From: Rudanella sp031411995
GTDB taxonomy: Bacteria; Bacteroidota; Bacteroidia; Cytophagales; Spirosomataceae
Direction: 5' to 3'
Assembly: GCA_031411995.1 (NCBI GenBank)
Contig: JANOCD010000050.1
Span: 19,033 to 83,032, forward strand
Length of the DNA: 64,000 bases
Below are positions 33,284-42,475 of this stretch, piece by piece (within the stretch, counting starts at the first letter, position 1; each line of letters opens with the position of its first letter). Under the pieces are notes generated by a model, which did not search any database, was not told where the DNA came from, and saw nothing but the letters and a program-made list of their open reading frames with translations. A program made the translations under genes and the position numbers.

Positions 33284-34783
33284 TCAATGCTTAAAATGCC
33301 GAATGCCCGTTGTTACCATGGCCAAACCATGCTGATCGCAATAGTCGATGGAGTCTTTGTCGCGGATGGAGCCGCCCGGCTGAACCACCGCAGTAATGCC
33401 CGCCTGACCCGCAATTTCGACGCAGTCGGGGAAGGGGAAAAACGCATCGGAAGCCATCACCGAACCGGCCAACTCAAATTCAAACGCATGGGCTTTTTCG
33501 ATGGCCTGCTTCAACGCATCGACTCGCGAGGTTTGGCCAACCCCACTGGCAATCAATCGGCCTTCACGAGCCAGTACAATCGTGTTCGATTTGGTATGTT
33601 TGCACACTTTCAGGGCAAACTCCAACGCCCGGACTTCGCTTTCAGTGGGGGCTTTTTGCGTTACGACGTTGAAATCGGCACCCGTTTCGGTTCGGCTGTC
33701 TTTATCCTGCTCCAACACCCCGTTCAGAATGGTTTTCACTAATTTGGTGGGCAGTTCAACGGGTTTCCGACGGAGCAAAATCCGGTTCTTTTTCGATTGT
33801 AGCAATGCCTGGGCCTCTGGCGCGAAAGCGGGCGCAATCAGAATTTCCATGAACAGCTTGTTCAGTTCTTCGGCAGTTTCCAGATCAACGGGCTGGTTCG
33901 TGACCACCACGCCACCGAAGGCCGAAACCGGGTCGCAGGCCAGGGCGTTTAGATAGGCTTCTTTGGGCGTTGGTGCCGTGGCTACTCCGCAGGCGTTGGT
34001 GTGCTTGATAATCGCAAAAGCCGCTGACTTATCATCAAACTCATCAATCAACTGAATGCAGGCATCCACATCGACTAAGTTATTGAACGACAATTCTTTA
34101 CCATGCAGCTTATCGAACATAGCATCTAAATCGCCGTGGAACGTGGCTTGCTGATGAGGGTTCTCACCATAGCGAAGGACTGATGATGGTTGAGGAGTCT
34201 CCCCTAAAAAATACTGATTAATCGCTGTGTCATAGTGCGATGTAGTGGCAAAAGCCTCCTGCGCATACCGGCGACGGTCGTCCAGATCGGTGGCCCCGGT
34301 TTTGGCGGTCAGAATCTGTAACACATCGGCGTATTGATTCCGCGACGAAACGATCAGCGTATCGGCGAAGTTTTTGGCCCCCGCCCGGATGAGCGAAATA
34401 CCGCCAATGTCGATTTTCTCGATAATGTCGTCGGCTGATGCACCCGATGCCACTGTTTCCTCGAAGGGGTATAAATCGACAACCACCATGTCGATAGCCG
34501 GAATCTGGTGTTGCTGGGCCTGGGTTACATCTTCGGGGAGATCACGCCGGTAGAGAATGCCCCCAAAAACGGCGGGGTGCAGGGTTTTCACGCGGCCACC
34601 AAAAATAGACGGGTAGCCGGTCAGGTTTTCAACGGGCGTTACGGGGATACCCAACTGCTCGATAAACGTTTGTGTACCACCCGTCGAGTAGAGCGTAACG
34701 CCCTGATCGTGTAACAGGCGGACAATGGGTTCGAGGCCGTCTTTGTAATAGACTGACAGCAGGGCAGAGGCTACTTTTTTCAT
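33284..34783 (-). CDS. purH: Bifunctional AICAR transformylase / IMP cyclohydrolase
   Basis: 499 residues from the ATG at 34783 (MKKVASALLSVYYKDGLEPI). A longer frame to 34882 would run through the divergent promoter region and is rejected. N-terminal MGS-like cyclohydrolase domain: LYSTGGTQTFIEQLGIPV, GGRVKTLHPAVFGGIL. C-terminal transformylase: LRYGENPHQQA, AFAIIKHTNACGVATA, SDAFFPFPDCVEIA and the end VVQPGGSIRDKDSI. It does the last two steps of IMP synthesis. The family is usually about 510-530 residues, so the length is normal. Divergent from the flippase gene with two back-to-back promoter elements. Confidence 0.96.
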   Translation of the reverse strand: MKKVASALLSVYYKDGLEPIVRLLHDQGVTLYSTGGTQTFIEQLGIPVTPVENLTGYPSIFGGRVKTLHPAVFGGILYRRDLPEDVTQAQQHQIPAIDMVVVDLYPFEETVASGASADDIIEKIDIGGISLIRAGAKNFADTLIVSSRNQYADVLQILTAKTGATDLDDRRRYAQEAFATTSHYDTAINQYFLGETPQPSSVLRYGENPHQQATFHGDLDAMFDKLHGKELSFNNLVDVDACIQLIDEFDDKSAAFAIIKHTNACGVATAPTPKEAYLNALACDPVSAFGGVVVTNQPVDLETAEELNKLFMEILIAPAFAPEAQALLQSKKNRILLRRKPVELPTKLVKTILNGVLEQDKDSRTETGADFNVVTQKAPTESEVRALEFALKVCKHTKSNTIVLAREGRLIASGVGQTSRVDALKQAIEKAHAFEFELAGSVMASDAFFPFPDCVEIAGQAGITAVVQPGGSIRDKDSIDYCDQHGLAMVTTGIRHFKH

Positions 34784-34807
34784 TGAAACGAATAATGGAG
34801 AATCCTG

Positions 34808-34815
34808 CAAAGATA
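34808..34815 (-). promoter_or_regulatory. TAnnTTTG promoter element of purH
   Basis: TATCTTTG on the minus strand, about 25 bases before the purH ATG at 34783, giving a leader of roughly 18 bases. A TTG on the same strand around 34836-34838 is a possible -33 box. Confidence 0.5.
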
Positions 34816-34847
34816 AGCCCCTCGCACCGACAAGCCAACCGGGGCCG

Positions 34848-34855
34848 TATCTTTG
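34848..34855 (+). promoter_or_regulatory. TAnnTTTG promoter element of the flippase gene
   Basis: TATCTTTG on the plus strand, 26 bases before the ATG at 34882. The same octamer serves purH on the other strand 33 bases away, so the two start sites are back to back. Confidence 0.5.
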
Positions 34856-34881
34856 CCACAATTGGTGCAACAAACCGTTCA

Positions 34882-36417
34882 ATGAGTACTTTTAAGAAAC
34901 TTGCCAGCGACACCGCCCTCTATGGTCTCAGCACCATTCTGGCCCGGTCGATCAACTTTGCGCTGGCTCCCATTCAAACCTACGCTTTTCAGAAACCCTC
35001 CGAACTGTCGTCCAACGTAACGCTCTATGCCTGGATTGGGGTGTTGATGGCCGTTTATACGCTGGGTTTAGAAACGGCGTTTTTCCGGTTTGCCGCTCGC
35101 AATACGGGTGAAGCCGGAGCCGAGGAGCGCGAAAAAACATTTAGTCGGACTACAAGTATTGTGCTGGTTGCTACCATCTTGCCAACGATATTGATTGTGG
35201 TTTTTGCCCATCAGATCGCGCAACTTCTGAATTATCCCGGTCAGGAACGGTTCATTATGTGGTCGGCCCTGCTGTTGGCGATTGATGCGGTTGTAGCCAT
35301 TCCATTTGCCCGTTTGCGGGTCGAGAACAAAGCAAAGCGATTTGTTCGGGCCAAAGTCATCAACATCCTGATCAACGTGTTGCTGTGTACTTTTTTCATA
35401 GTAATCTGCAAAGACGTTTCCGAGGGCGATTACCTGCCCGCACTGCAACCCCTGGCCTCGTTCATTTACCGCCCCGAAATTGGGGCAGGCTATATTTTGC
35501 TGGCCAACCTGATTGCCAATGGGTTATATTTCCTGATTCTGCGCGATGCATTTGCCGGATTCCGGTTCACGTTCCAGTGGCCGGTGGTGCGAACGCTGCT
35601 GATTTACTCGTTTCCGATTATGCTGACCAGCCTCTCAGGGGTAGTCAATCAACTCACCGACCGGCTTTTGCTCCGCCATTTCCTGCCCGAAGGCTTTTAC
35701 CCCGGCTTCACTTCCGAAGACGCGCTGGGAATTTACGGCAACTGCCTGAAGCTGTCCATTTTCATGGCACTGGCGGTAAACTCATTCAAGTTTGCTGCTG
35801 ACCCGTTCTTTTTCAGCCGGGCCGAAGATAAAAACTCCCCCAAATTGCTGGCCGAGGTCACCAAGTGGTTCGTGATTGTGTGCGTGGTGTTGTGGGTCGG
35901 CATCAGCCTGAACCTTGATGTGGTGGGGCTTCTGTTGCGCTCACCCGAATACCGGACCGGCCTGGGTGTTGTGCCAATTTTGCTCTTAGCCAACCTGTTT
36001 TTAGGCGTTTACTACAACATTTCGTTTTGGTTCAAATTAAGCGACAAGACCAAATACGGGACGTTGATCACAGTGGTTGGGGCGGTGATAACGGTGGGTC
36101 TCAACATCGTGCTGATTCCTAAAATAGGCTATATGGGCTGTGCGTGGGCCTTTCTGGTATCGACGCTGGTAATGACGGTGCTGTGCTACTGGTTGGGCGA
36201 ACAGCACTACCCAGTGCCCTATCACGTTGGTTCAGCCCTGTTCTACATTGGCAGCGCGGCCCTGCTGATTTACGGAGCCAGTTTAGTTAAAATACCGAAC
36301 CTGTGGGTGTCGGTGCCGTATCACCTCGGCCTTTTCGCCTTGTACTTGGGCATCATTGCCGTGGTAGAGCGCGACACGGTGAAATTGGCGATGAAGCGAG
36401 TCAGGGGGCGTGGTTAG
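34882..36417 (+). CDS. Polysaccharide/lipid-linked oligosaccharide flippase (MOP superfamily)
   Basis: 511 residues from the ATG at 34882. Fourteen or so membrane segments, opening with STFKKLASDTALYGLSTILA as in the Wzx/MATE-like polysaccharide exporters. Further landmarks: ETAFFRFAARN, SFPIMLTSLSGVVNQLTDRL, GIYGNCLKLSIFMALAVNSF and FSRAEDKNSPKL. By family it moves undecaprenyl-linked sugar units across the inner membrane. No glycosyltransferases or polymerase are adjacent, so the glycan is unknown. The ABC exporter follows 98 bp downstream on the same strand. Confidence 0.88.
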   Translation: MSTFKKLASDTALYGLSTILARSINFALAPIQTYAFQKPSELSSNVTLYAWIGVLMAVYTLGLETAFFRFAARNTGEAGAEEREKTFSRTTSIVLVATILPTILIVVFAHQIAQLLNYPGQERFIMWSALLLAIDAVVAIPFARLRVENKAKRFVRAKVINILINVLLCTFFIVICKDVSEGDYLPALQPLASFIYRPEIGAGYILLANLIANGLYFLILRDAFAGFRFTFQWPVVRTLLIYSFPIMLTSLSGVVNQLTDRLLLRHFLPEGFYPGFTSEDALGIYGNCLKLSIFMALAVNSFKFAADPFFFSRAEDKNSPKLLAEVTKWFVIVCVVLWVGISLNLDVVGLLLRSPEYRTGLGVVPILLLANLFLGVYYNISFWFKLSDKTKYGTLITVVGAVITVGLNIVLIPKIGYMGCAWAFLVSTLVMTVLCYWLGEQHYPVPYHVGSALFYIGSAALLIYGASLVKIPNLWVSVPYHLGLFALYLGIIAVVERDTVKLAMKRVRGRG

Positions 36418-36515
36418 TTTTACCCCTCGTCCGTTGACCCAAAACGCGCCTTTTTTTGTTGCCTTGAAAACCGGGCCTTAACAAGCACTCCGCCCCTTTT
36501 CCACCGAATCATTTT

Positions 36516-38300
36516 ATGCAACTACTGTATAGTTATTTACGCCGTTATTGGGGGTTGCTGGCCCTTGCCCTGCTGTTGGCAGCCATCAACCAGATTTTCT
36601 CCCTGCTCGATCCCTATATTTTTCGCAAGATCATCGACCAATACGTGGTGAAGCCTGGCACGGATTCGCCCGGCACACTGCGCGACATTAACTTCTGGGA
36701 CTTCCTGAAAAATGGCGCGGGTATTCTGATTTTGCAGGCTCTCGGCGTGGCTATGGTGAGCCGCATTGCCAAGAATTTTCAGGACTATTACGTCAACGTG
36801 ATTACCCAGCGATTGGGGGCAAAGCTCTACACCGATGGCCTGCGTCACTCCCTCGAATTGCCCTACCAGGTGTTTGAAGATCAGCGGTCCGGCGAGACGC
36901 TGGGCAAGCTTCAAAAGGTGCGGTCGGATGTGGAGAAGTTGATTCAATCGTTTGTGAATGTGCTGTTTACGTCGGTGGTGGGCATCATTTTTGTAATGTG
37001 GTATGCCGCCACGGTCTATTGGCCCATTGCCCCGGCCTATTTCCTGACCATTCCGTTGCTGGGGTTTGTGAGTTCGCTGTTGAGCAAAAAAATCAAGGTG
37101 GTGCAAAAGAATATTGTGGCCGAAACCACGGCCCTGGCTGGTTCAACCACCGAAAGTTTGCGCAACATTGAACTGGTGAAAAGCCTTGGTTTGGCCCAAC
37201 AGGAAACCGAACGACTAAACGCTACGACGGACAAAATCCTGAAACTCGAACTGAAAAAAGTGCGGTATATCCGGTCGCTTTCCTTTATTCAGGGCACGTT
37301 TGTGAACCTCTTGCGCAACGCTATTATGTTGCTGATGCTGTTTTTGGTGGTGCGGGGCGGGATTACGGTGGGTGAGTTTTTCTCGCTGTTTATTTACTCG
37401 TTTGCCATTTTTGGGCCGTTGCAGGAGTTGGGAAACATCATCAATACGTATCGTGAAACCGAGGCATCACTGGCCAATTTCCAGCAGATTCTCGACACCC
37501 CCCGCGATGTGCAACCTCCTCACCCACAAGCCGTTGGCGAGATTGAAACGCTGGCGTTCGACGATGTCCGGTTTAAACACCTCACGGCAGCAACACCCGC
37601 TTTGGATGGCATCACGTTCAGGGCAAAGGTGGGCGAAACAATCGCGTTTGTTGGCCCCAGCGGGTCAGGGAAAACCACCCTGGTGAAGTTGCTGGTGGGT
37701 TTATATAAGCCCCTGCACGGGCAGATTCTGTACAACGACATCCCCGGCTCCGAGGTTAACTTAGATGAGCTTCGGGAGCAAATCGGCTTTGTGACGCAGG
37801 ATACGCAGCTTTTCGCGGGAACCATCCGCGAAAACCTACGCTTTGTGGCCCCCAATGCTACCGATGAAGAATGTTTAACAGCCTTGCGTCAAGCAGCAGC
37901 CCACTCGCTGCTGTCCCGCGCTCCGCAGGGTCTCGACACGGTGATTGGCGAAGGGGGCGTGAAGGTGTCCGGGGGCGAAAAACAACGCCTGAGCATTGCC
38001 CGCGCCCTGCTTCGGAAACCGGCCTTGCTGGTGTTCGATGAGGCAACGTCGGCACTGGATTCGCTGACGGAGGAAGAGATTACCCGGACGGTGCGGCAAT
38101 TGTCGGGGTCGCGGCAGCACATCACCATTCTAATTGCCCACCGTCTGAGCACCATTCTCCACGCCGACCGTATCTTTGTACTGGAACAGGGCCATGTGGC
38201 CGAGCAGGGTCGTCATGAGGAACTTTTAGATCAAAAAGGACTCTATTACGCCATGTGGCGGCAACAAATTGGCGAGCGTAAAGAGTTGGTAGCCGTGTAG
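36516..38300 (+). CDS. ABC exporter, fused membrane and ATPase domains
   Basis: 594 residues in the half-transporter layout of MsbA-like homodimers: six membrane spans (LLALALLLAAINQIFSLLDP, then through IIFVMWYAATVYWPI to FFSLFIYSFAIFGPL) followed by an ATPase domain with Walker A VGPSGSGKTTLVKLL, Q-loop GFVTQDTQLFAGT, signature VSGGEKQRLSIARALL, Walker B LLVFDEATSALD and the switch His in LIAHRLSTI. It exports lipid, peptide or drug substrates; the substrate cannot be read from sequence. The flippase upstream suggests envelope lipid or glycan export, by context only. Confidence 0.94.
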   Translation: MQLLYSYLRRYWGLLALALLLAAINQIFSLLDPYIFRKIIDQYVVKPGTDSPGTLRDINFWDFLKNGAGILILQALGVAMVSRIAKNFQDYYVNVITQRLGAKLYTDGLRHSLELPYQVFEDQRSGETLGKLQKVRSDVEKLIQSFVNVLFTSVVGIIFVMWYAATVYWPIAPAYFLTIPLLGFVSSLLSKKIKVVQKNIVAETTALAGSTTESLRNIELVKSLGLAQQETERLNATTDKILKLELKKVRYIRSLSFIQGTFVNLLRNAIMLLMLFLVVRGGITVGEFFSLFIYSFAIFGPLQELGNIINTYRETEASLANFQQILDTPRDVQPPHPQAVGEIETLAFDDVRFKHLTAATPALDGITFRAKVGETIAFVGPSGSGKTTLVKLLVGLYKPLHGQILYNDIPGSEVNLDELREQIGFVTQDTQLFAGTIRENLRFVAPNATDEECLTALRQAAAHSLLSRAPQGLDTVIGEGGVKVSGGEKQRLSIARALLRKPALLVFDEATSALDSLTEEEITRTVRQLSGSRQHITILIAHRLSTILHADRIFVLEQGHVAEQGRHEELLDQKGLYYAMWRQQIGERKELVAV

Positions 38301-38378
38301 TTACTAGTCAAAACCCTAACCGTTAATAGTAAAAATTTACTTTTTCATTCTTCCGATACAAAACAATACTCCCAACTT

Positions 38379-39779
38379 ATGTTACGCTACCTCATTGGCA
38401 CGGCCTTCGCTGCCATCTTTATGTTGAGCAGTTTTTTGGTGGCTCAAAAGCCAGCGGCAAAAACCGCCCGCGAAAATTACCAACAGTATTGTGCCTCATG
38501 CCACGGCGAAAAAGTGGAGGCTTTTGTGGATCGCAAATGGAAACACGGCAACGCCAAAAGCGATTTAGTGGCCAGCATCACCAACGGCTACCCCGACCTT
38601 GGAATGCCAACCTGGAAAGCCGTTTTGTCGGAAAAAGAAACGAGCGACATGGCCGACCTGATCCTGGAAAGCCTGAAAGACGTGGACAAATACAAATTCG
38701 CCAGCAAACCAACATCCAACGTGTTCCCGTCGGAAGGGCAAACGGTTAAGCTGGACACGGTGGCTTCTGGCCTCAAATCGCCCTGGGGCATGGCGTTTCT
38801 GCCCGATGGCGATCTGCTCGTGACCGACCGCAATGGCGAGGTGTACCGCGTAGGTAAAGGTGGTCAGAAAACACAAGTTTCCGGCGGGCCAACCCCCGTT
38901 GTCGAAGGGCAAGGTGGCTTGTTAGACGTGGCACTGCACCCCGATTTTGCCCAGAATGGATTGGTTTATATGTCGTATTCGGCCATGAAAATGGAGGGCG
39001 ACCAGAAACTGTCGAGCACGGCGGTGGTACGGGCCAAACTGGCAGGCAATGCCTTGACAGAACAGAAAGTTATTTTTGAAGCGTTGCCTTATTCTAAAAC
39101 CCGCCACCACTATGGGTCACGTTTGCAGTTCGACAAGCAGGGTTTCCTGTATATATCGGTGGGCGACAGGGGAAATGAGAAAGAAAACCCGCAGTTTCTG
39201 AACCGTGATGCCGGTAAAGTTCACCGTATCCACGACGATGGCCGGATTCCTGCCGACAACCCCTTCGTGGGCAAGGGCGATGCCCACGGCTCGGTCTATT
39301 CGTATGGCCACCGGAATCCGCAGGGAATGACCCGCAACCCGCAAACGGGGGCCATCTGGACCGACGAACACGGCCCACGCGGTGGCGACGAGGTGAACAT
39401 CATCAAAAAGGGAGCGAACTATGGCTGGCCGGTGATTTGCTACGGCATCAACTACGATGGCAAACCCATTACCAACCTGACCGCCAAAGAAGGCATGGAG
39501 CAACCGCTAACTTATTGGCTTCCGTCGATCGGGCCATCGGGCATGGCGTTTGTGGAGGGCAACAAATATCCCGGCTGGAAAAACAATTTGCTGGTTGGCT
39601 CCCTGCGGTTCCAGTATCTGAACCGTTGTGTGCTGGAAGGCAACAAAGTGGTGAAAGAAGAAAACCTGTTGAAGAACATTGGTCGCCTTCGGAATGTGAA
39701 AATGGGGCCTGATGGCTATATTTATGTCTCGGTGGAAGAACCAGGGTATTTGTTCCGGCTGATGCCCGTGAGCCAGTAA
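38379..39779 (+). CDS. Cytochrome c-fused PQQ-type sugar (sorbosone/glucose) dehydrogenase
   Basis: 466 residues. Signal peptide (LIGTAFAAIFMLSSFLVAQ), a short cytochrome c domain with haem site CASCH (38-42), then a six-bladed GSDH propeller: TVASGLKSPWGMAFLPDGDL, TDRNGEVYRV, GGLLDVALHPDFAQNGLVYM, HHYGSRLQFDKQGFLYISVG and HRNPQGMTRNPQTGAIWTDE. In such fusions electrons from sugar oxidation pass from the quinone site to the haem and on to the respiratory chain in the periplasm. The cytochrome is at the N-terminus and small (about 85 residues). Inositol oxygenase follows 44 bp downstream, so a polyol/sugar oxidation unit is likely. Confidence 0.92.
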   Translation: MLRYLIGTAFAAIFMLSSFLVAQKPAAKTARENYQQYCASCHGEKVEAFVDRKWKHGNAKSDLVASITNGYPDLGMPTWKAVLSEKETSDMADLILESLKDVDKYKFASKPTSNVFPSEGQTVKLDTVASGLKSPWGMAFLPDGDLLVTDRNGEVYRVGKGGQKTQVSGGPTPVVEGQGGLLDVALHPDFAQNGLVYMSYSAMKMEGDQKLSSTAVVRAKLAGNALTEQKVIFEALPYSKTRHHYGSRLQFDKQGFLYISVGDRGNEKENPQFLNRDAGKVHRIHDDGRIPADNPFVGKGDAHGSVYSYGHRNPQGMTRNPQTGAIWTDEHGPRGGDEVNIIKKGANYGWPVICYGINYDGKPITNLTAKEGMEQPLTYWLPSIGPSGMAFVEGNKYPGWKNNLLVGSLRFQYLNRCVLEGNKVVKEENLLKNIGRLRNVKMGPDGYIYVSVEEPGYLFRLMPVSQ

Positions 39780-39823
39780 GAATTGGTTTCCTTAAATTAG
39801 GTCAAGACATTACGATAATAGGC

Positions 39824-40717
39824 ATGAACCAGCAACCAACACTAACCGAGCAGGAACGTAATCCTTTAGCTTCGCTGGAGGAATGGGAAGACGACCTGCT
39901 GACCCGTTACCCAGACCCGGCACAGCAATCGGAGCCGGAACACAAGGCAAAGGATGCCTTCCGCAACTATGATACGCCTGTTCGCGATACGGTGCGTGAG
40001 TTTTATCGGCTCAATCACCGCTACCAGACTTATGACTTTGTGCAACAGAAACGGGCGGAGTTCCTGGCGTTCAACAAAAAGGAAATGTCGGTGTGGGGGG
40101 CCATGGAATTCCTCAATACGCTCGTCGATGATTCGGACCCCGATATTGAACTCGACCAACTGCAACACCTGCTCCAGACCGCCGAAGCCATCCGCGCCGA
40201 TGGCCACCCCGATTGGTTTGTGCTGACGGGTTTCCTGCACGACATGGGCAAAGTGCTTTGTCTGTTTGGCGAACCGCAATGGGCCGTGGTAGGCGACACT
40301 TTCCCCGTTGGCTGCCATCACTCTGATAAAATTGTTTACCCCGAGTTCTTCGCGGCCAATCCCGATAGTACAAACGAGGCATTCAACTCAAAATACGGCG
40401 TGTACAGCCACCATTGCGGCCTCGAAAACGTGACCATGTCGTGGGGCCACGACGAATACCTGTATCACATCACGAAGGATTACCTGCCCGAACCAGCCCT
40501 GTATATGATTCGGTATCACTCGTTCTACGCCCAACACCGCGAGAATGCCTACGATCATCTGCTCAGTGACCATGACCGGGCGATGTTCAAATGGGTTGAT
40601 GCCTTCAACCCGTATGATCTATACTCAAAAAGCCCTAAACCCCCGGTTGTCAGCGAGTTAAGGCCTTATTACGAGAATTTGATCGCCAAGTATTTGCCGG
40701 AAACGGTGCGATTGTAA
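39824..40717 (+). CDS. Inositol oxygenase
   Basis: 297 residues. The HD-type di-iron site of the MIOX family is complete: the opening VREFYRLNHRYQTYDFVQQK, His-Asp in LTGFLHDMGKVLCLFG, His in GCHHSDKIVYPEFF, the SHHCGLENVTMSWGHDEYLY block with its His, and Asp in FKWVDAFNPYDLYSK. It opens myo-inositol with oxygen to D-glucuronate. MIOX is best known from eukaryotes, but bacterial forms are common in Bacteroidota. It probably shares a transcript with the sugar dehydrogenase upstream and is closed by a strong terminator. Confidence 0.95.
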   Translation: MNQQPTLTEQERNPLASLEEWEDDLLTRYPDPAQQSEPEHKAKDAFRNYDTPVRDTVREFYRLNHRYQTYDFVQQKRAEFLAFNKKEMSVWGAMEFLNTLVDDSDPDIELDQLQHLLQTAEAIRADGHPDWFVLTGFLHDMGKVLCLFGEPQWAVVGDTFPVGCHHSDKIVYPEFFAANPDSTNEAFNSKYGVYSHHCGLENVTMSWGHDEYLYHITKDYLPEPALYMIRYHSFYAQHRENAYDHLLSDHDRAMFKWVDAFNPYDLYSKSPKPPVVSELRPYYENLIAKYLPETVRL

Positions 40718-40769
40718 GGAAAGCACAAAAAAGGGGCAATCACATGATTGCCCCTTTTTTGTGCTTTCC
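40718..40769. terminator. Bidirectional terminator between inositol oxygenase and the PKD-like gene
   Basis: A 25-bp perfect stem (40718-40742 with 40745-40769) beginning GGAAAGCACAAAAAAGGGGC, with A/T tracts placed so that both convergent genes get a U-run within the stem. It starts directly after the inositol oxygenase stop. Confidence 0.9.
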
Positions 40770-40801
40770 TCTGACTTTCTCTGACGGGTGAGTCAACCTA
40801 T

Positions 40802-41554
40802 TCAGGGGGGACTGACAAGTACACCTCGCACGGTTCGTTTACAACCATTAGACCCAGTTACCGTCAGCGTATAAGGACCCACATGACCAACCTGAAAGAT
40901 GCCGCTGGTGTTGCTTTCACCCTGCCGGATTTCGTAGCCGTTAATTCGATCAATCACCACCGCCCATTCGTAGTAATCGCCCTGAGTGGCCTGAATGGTG
41001 GTGGGAAGTGTGGTCATTGTGATGGTTGGCATCACCCCCGAAACTGGCACGACACTTAGGCTGTTGGGGAAGAAGATGGTGATGTCGGGGGTTGGATTGG
41101 CTGTGATGTTAACGGTGGCGGAGGCCGAACAAACGCCATCAGTTGCTATAACTGTGAAGGTTTTGGGGCCACTGGTGTTAAAACTGGCAATCACCTCGTC
41201 GCCCGTGTACGTGTTCAACGAAGCACCAGCGGGTGCAAACCACGTGTAAGTAATACTGACGACTGCCTTTCGGGCCTGCCCATCATTAATACTCGCTGGT
41301 AGAAAATTATTAGCTTCTGCAATCAGTGTAACAGTTTCGTTCTGGCAAGCTTCAGAACTTTCATCTTGAACGTAAGCTTCAACAGTGAGGAAGCAGGGTG
41401 GCACTCCCGGTTTCTCATCTTTATCCTTTTTTAGAGGTAGCGAACCAGCCTGAATCGTTGTCATATTCCATACAAGCAGAACTGGCAGAAACAGTAAGAA
41501 AGACCCCACTCGGGGCAATGAGAAAAAAAACGTTCTTTGTAAAGAAGAAGACAT
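40802..41554 (-). CDS. Secreted protein with PKD/Ig-like domains
   Basis: 250 residues. A signal or anchor segment (VGSFLLFLPVLLVWNMTTIQ, about 16-35) leads into two beta-sandwich segments: the first carries VTLIAEANNFLPAS, YTWFAPAGASLNTYTGDEVI and KTFTVIATDGVCSASATVNI, typical of PKD-like repeats of this phylum; the second carries ITMTTLPTTIQATQG and GPYTLTVTGSNGCKRTVRG. There is no T9SS sorting domain after the last repeat, so it may stay periplasmic or be truncated relative to larger cargo. Role unknown. Monocistronic, converging with inositol oxygenase. Confidence 0.75.
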   Translation of the reverse strand: MSSSLQRTFFFSLPRVGSFLLFLPVLLVWNMTTIQAGSLPLKKDKDEKPGVPPCFLTVEAYVQDESSEACQNETVTLIAEANNFLPASINDGQARKAVVSITYTWFAPAGASLNTYTGDEVIASFNTSGPKTFTVIATDGVCSASATVNITANPTPDITIFFPNSLSVVPVSGVMPTITMTTLPTTIQATQGDYYEWAVVIDRINGYEIRQGESNTSGIFQVGHVGPYTLTVTGSNGCKRTVRGVLVSPP

Positions 41555-41686
41555 AATGGATTGGTTTAAGTGAACAGGCCGTAAATCTATTGATTAAGAT
41601 GATTCAACCATCGTTTTTACGATAACTGGTCGTTTAAATCAATAAAACCCAACCTAAACCGCTCTTTTCTAGACCATTCTCTTCCA

Positions 41687-42472
41687 TTAGAACTCCAACA
41701 ATCCCCGCACGGCATCGCCATAGGTACTACCACTGGTGAGTTTAGTCGTCTTTTTATCGTTCAGCACAATCAGAAATTTACCATCGTAGTGCTTCATAAT
41801 TTCACTGATTCGGTGGCTGTTCACCAGGGCCGAACGGCTAATACGGACAAACGTCTCAGGTAGTTTTTCGGCGAGCGTGGTGATGGTGTAAGTAGTCAGA
41901 AATTTTTGCCCGTCGGTGGTAGAGAGAAACACATACTTGTCCTCGGCTTCGAAAAAGGCAATGTCGGGAAGGGGAATCAGTTTGATTTTATCACCGGTTT
42001 TCACCGAAATCGAATGGATTTCTTTTTTGGGCTGCATCCGTTCGAGGAGTTTCATCAGGTTGTCGGTGCTGGGAAAATTGTTGATACTCTCCGACCGGCT
42101 TCCCAACTCCACGATCGACCGGATTTTCTGGATGGTCCGCTCCAGCCGTTCCGCTTCAATGGGTTTCAGCAGGTAATCAATCGAATGCTCCTCAAACGCC
42201 CGAATCGCATATTGGTCGTAGGCTGTGGCAAACACCACAAGCGGCATGTATGTCAGCCGGGACAGCATTTCAAAGCCGTTCAGGAGCGGCATTTCTATGT
42301 CCAGGAAAATCACATCGGGCCGTTTTGCTTCAACCATCGCCAGCCCTTCTGCTCCGTTGGTGGCTTCGCCAATGATCGAAAAAGCATCGGTATGTTTGCT
42401 CAACAGCCGTTTCAGCCGCGAGATAGCCAGCGATTCGTCGTCGATAAGGATAGTTTTTAGAGGGAAAGTCAT
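41687..42472 (-). CDS. LytTR-family response regulator
   Basis: 261 residues from the ATG at 42472. Receiver domain with acidic pocket (LIDDES), phospho-acceptor Asp58 in VIFLDIEMPLLNG and the Lys in YLLKPIEAERLE; then a LytTR DNA-binding domain: FFEAEDKYVFLSTTDGQKFL and FVRISRSALVNSHRI. It is phosphorylated by a LytS-type kinase and binds promoters as a dimer. The partner kinase lies directly upstream; the 47-bp gap is made wholly of heptamer words. The family often regulates envelope or stress functions; targets here are unknown. Confidence 0.94.
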   Translation of the reverse strand: MTFPLKTILIDDESLAISRLKRLLSKHTDAFSIIGEATNGAEGLAMVEAKRPDVIFLDIEMPLLNGFEMLSRLTYMPLVVFATAYDQYAIRAFEEHSIDYLLKPIEAERLERTIQKIRSIVELGSRSESINNFPSTDNLMKLLERMQPKKEIHSISVKTGDKIKLIPLPDIAFFEAEDKYVFLSTTDGQKFLTTYTITTLAEKLPETFVRISRSALVNSHRISEIMKHYDGKFLIVLNDKKTTKLTSGSTYGDAVRGLLEF

Positions 42473-42475
42473 GAT

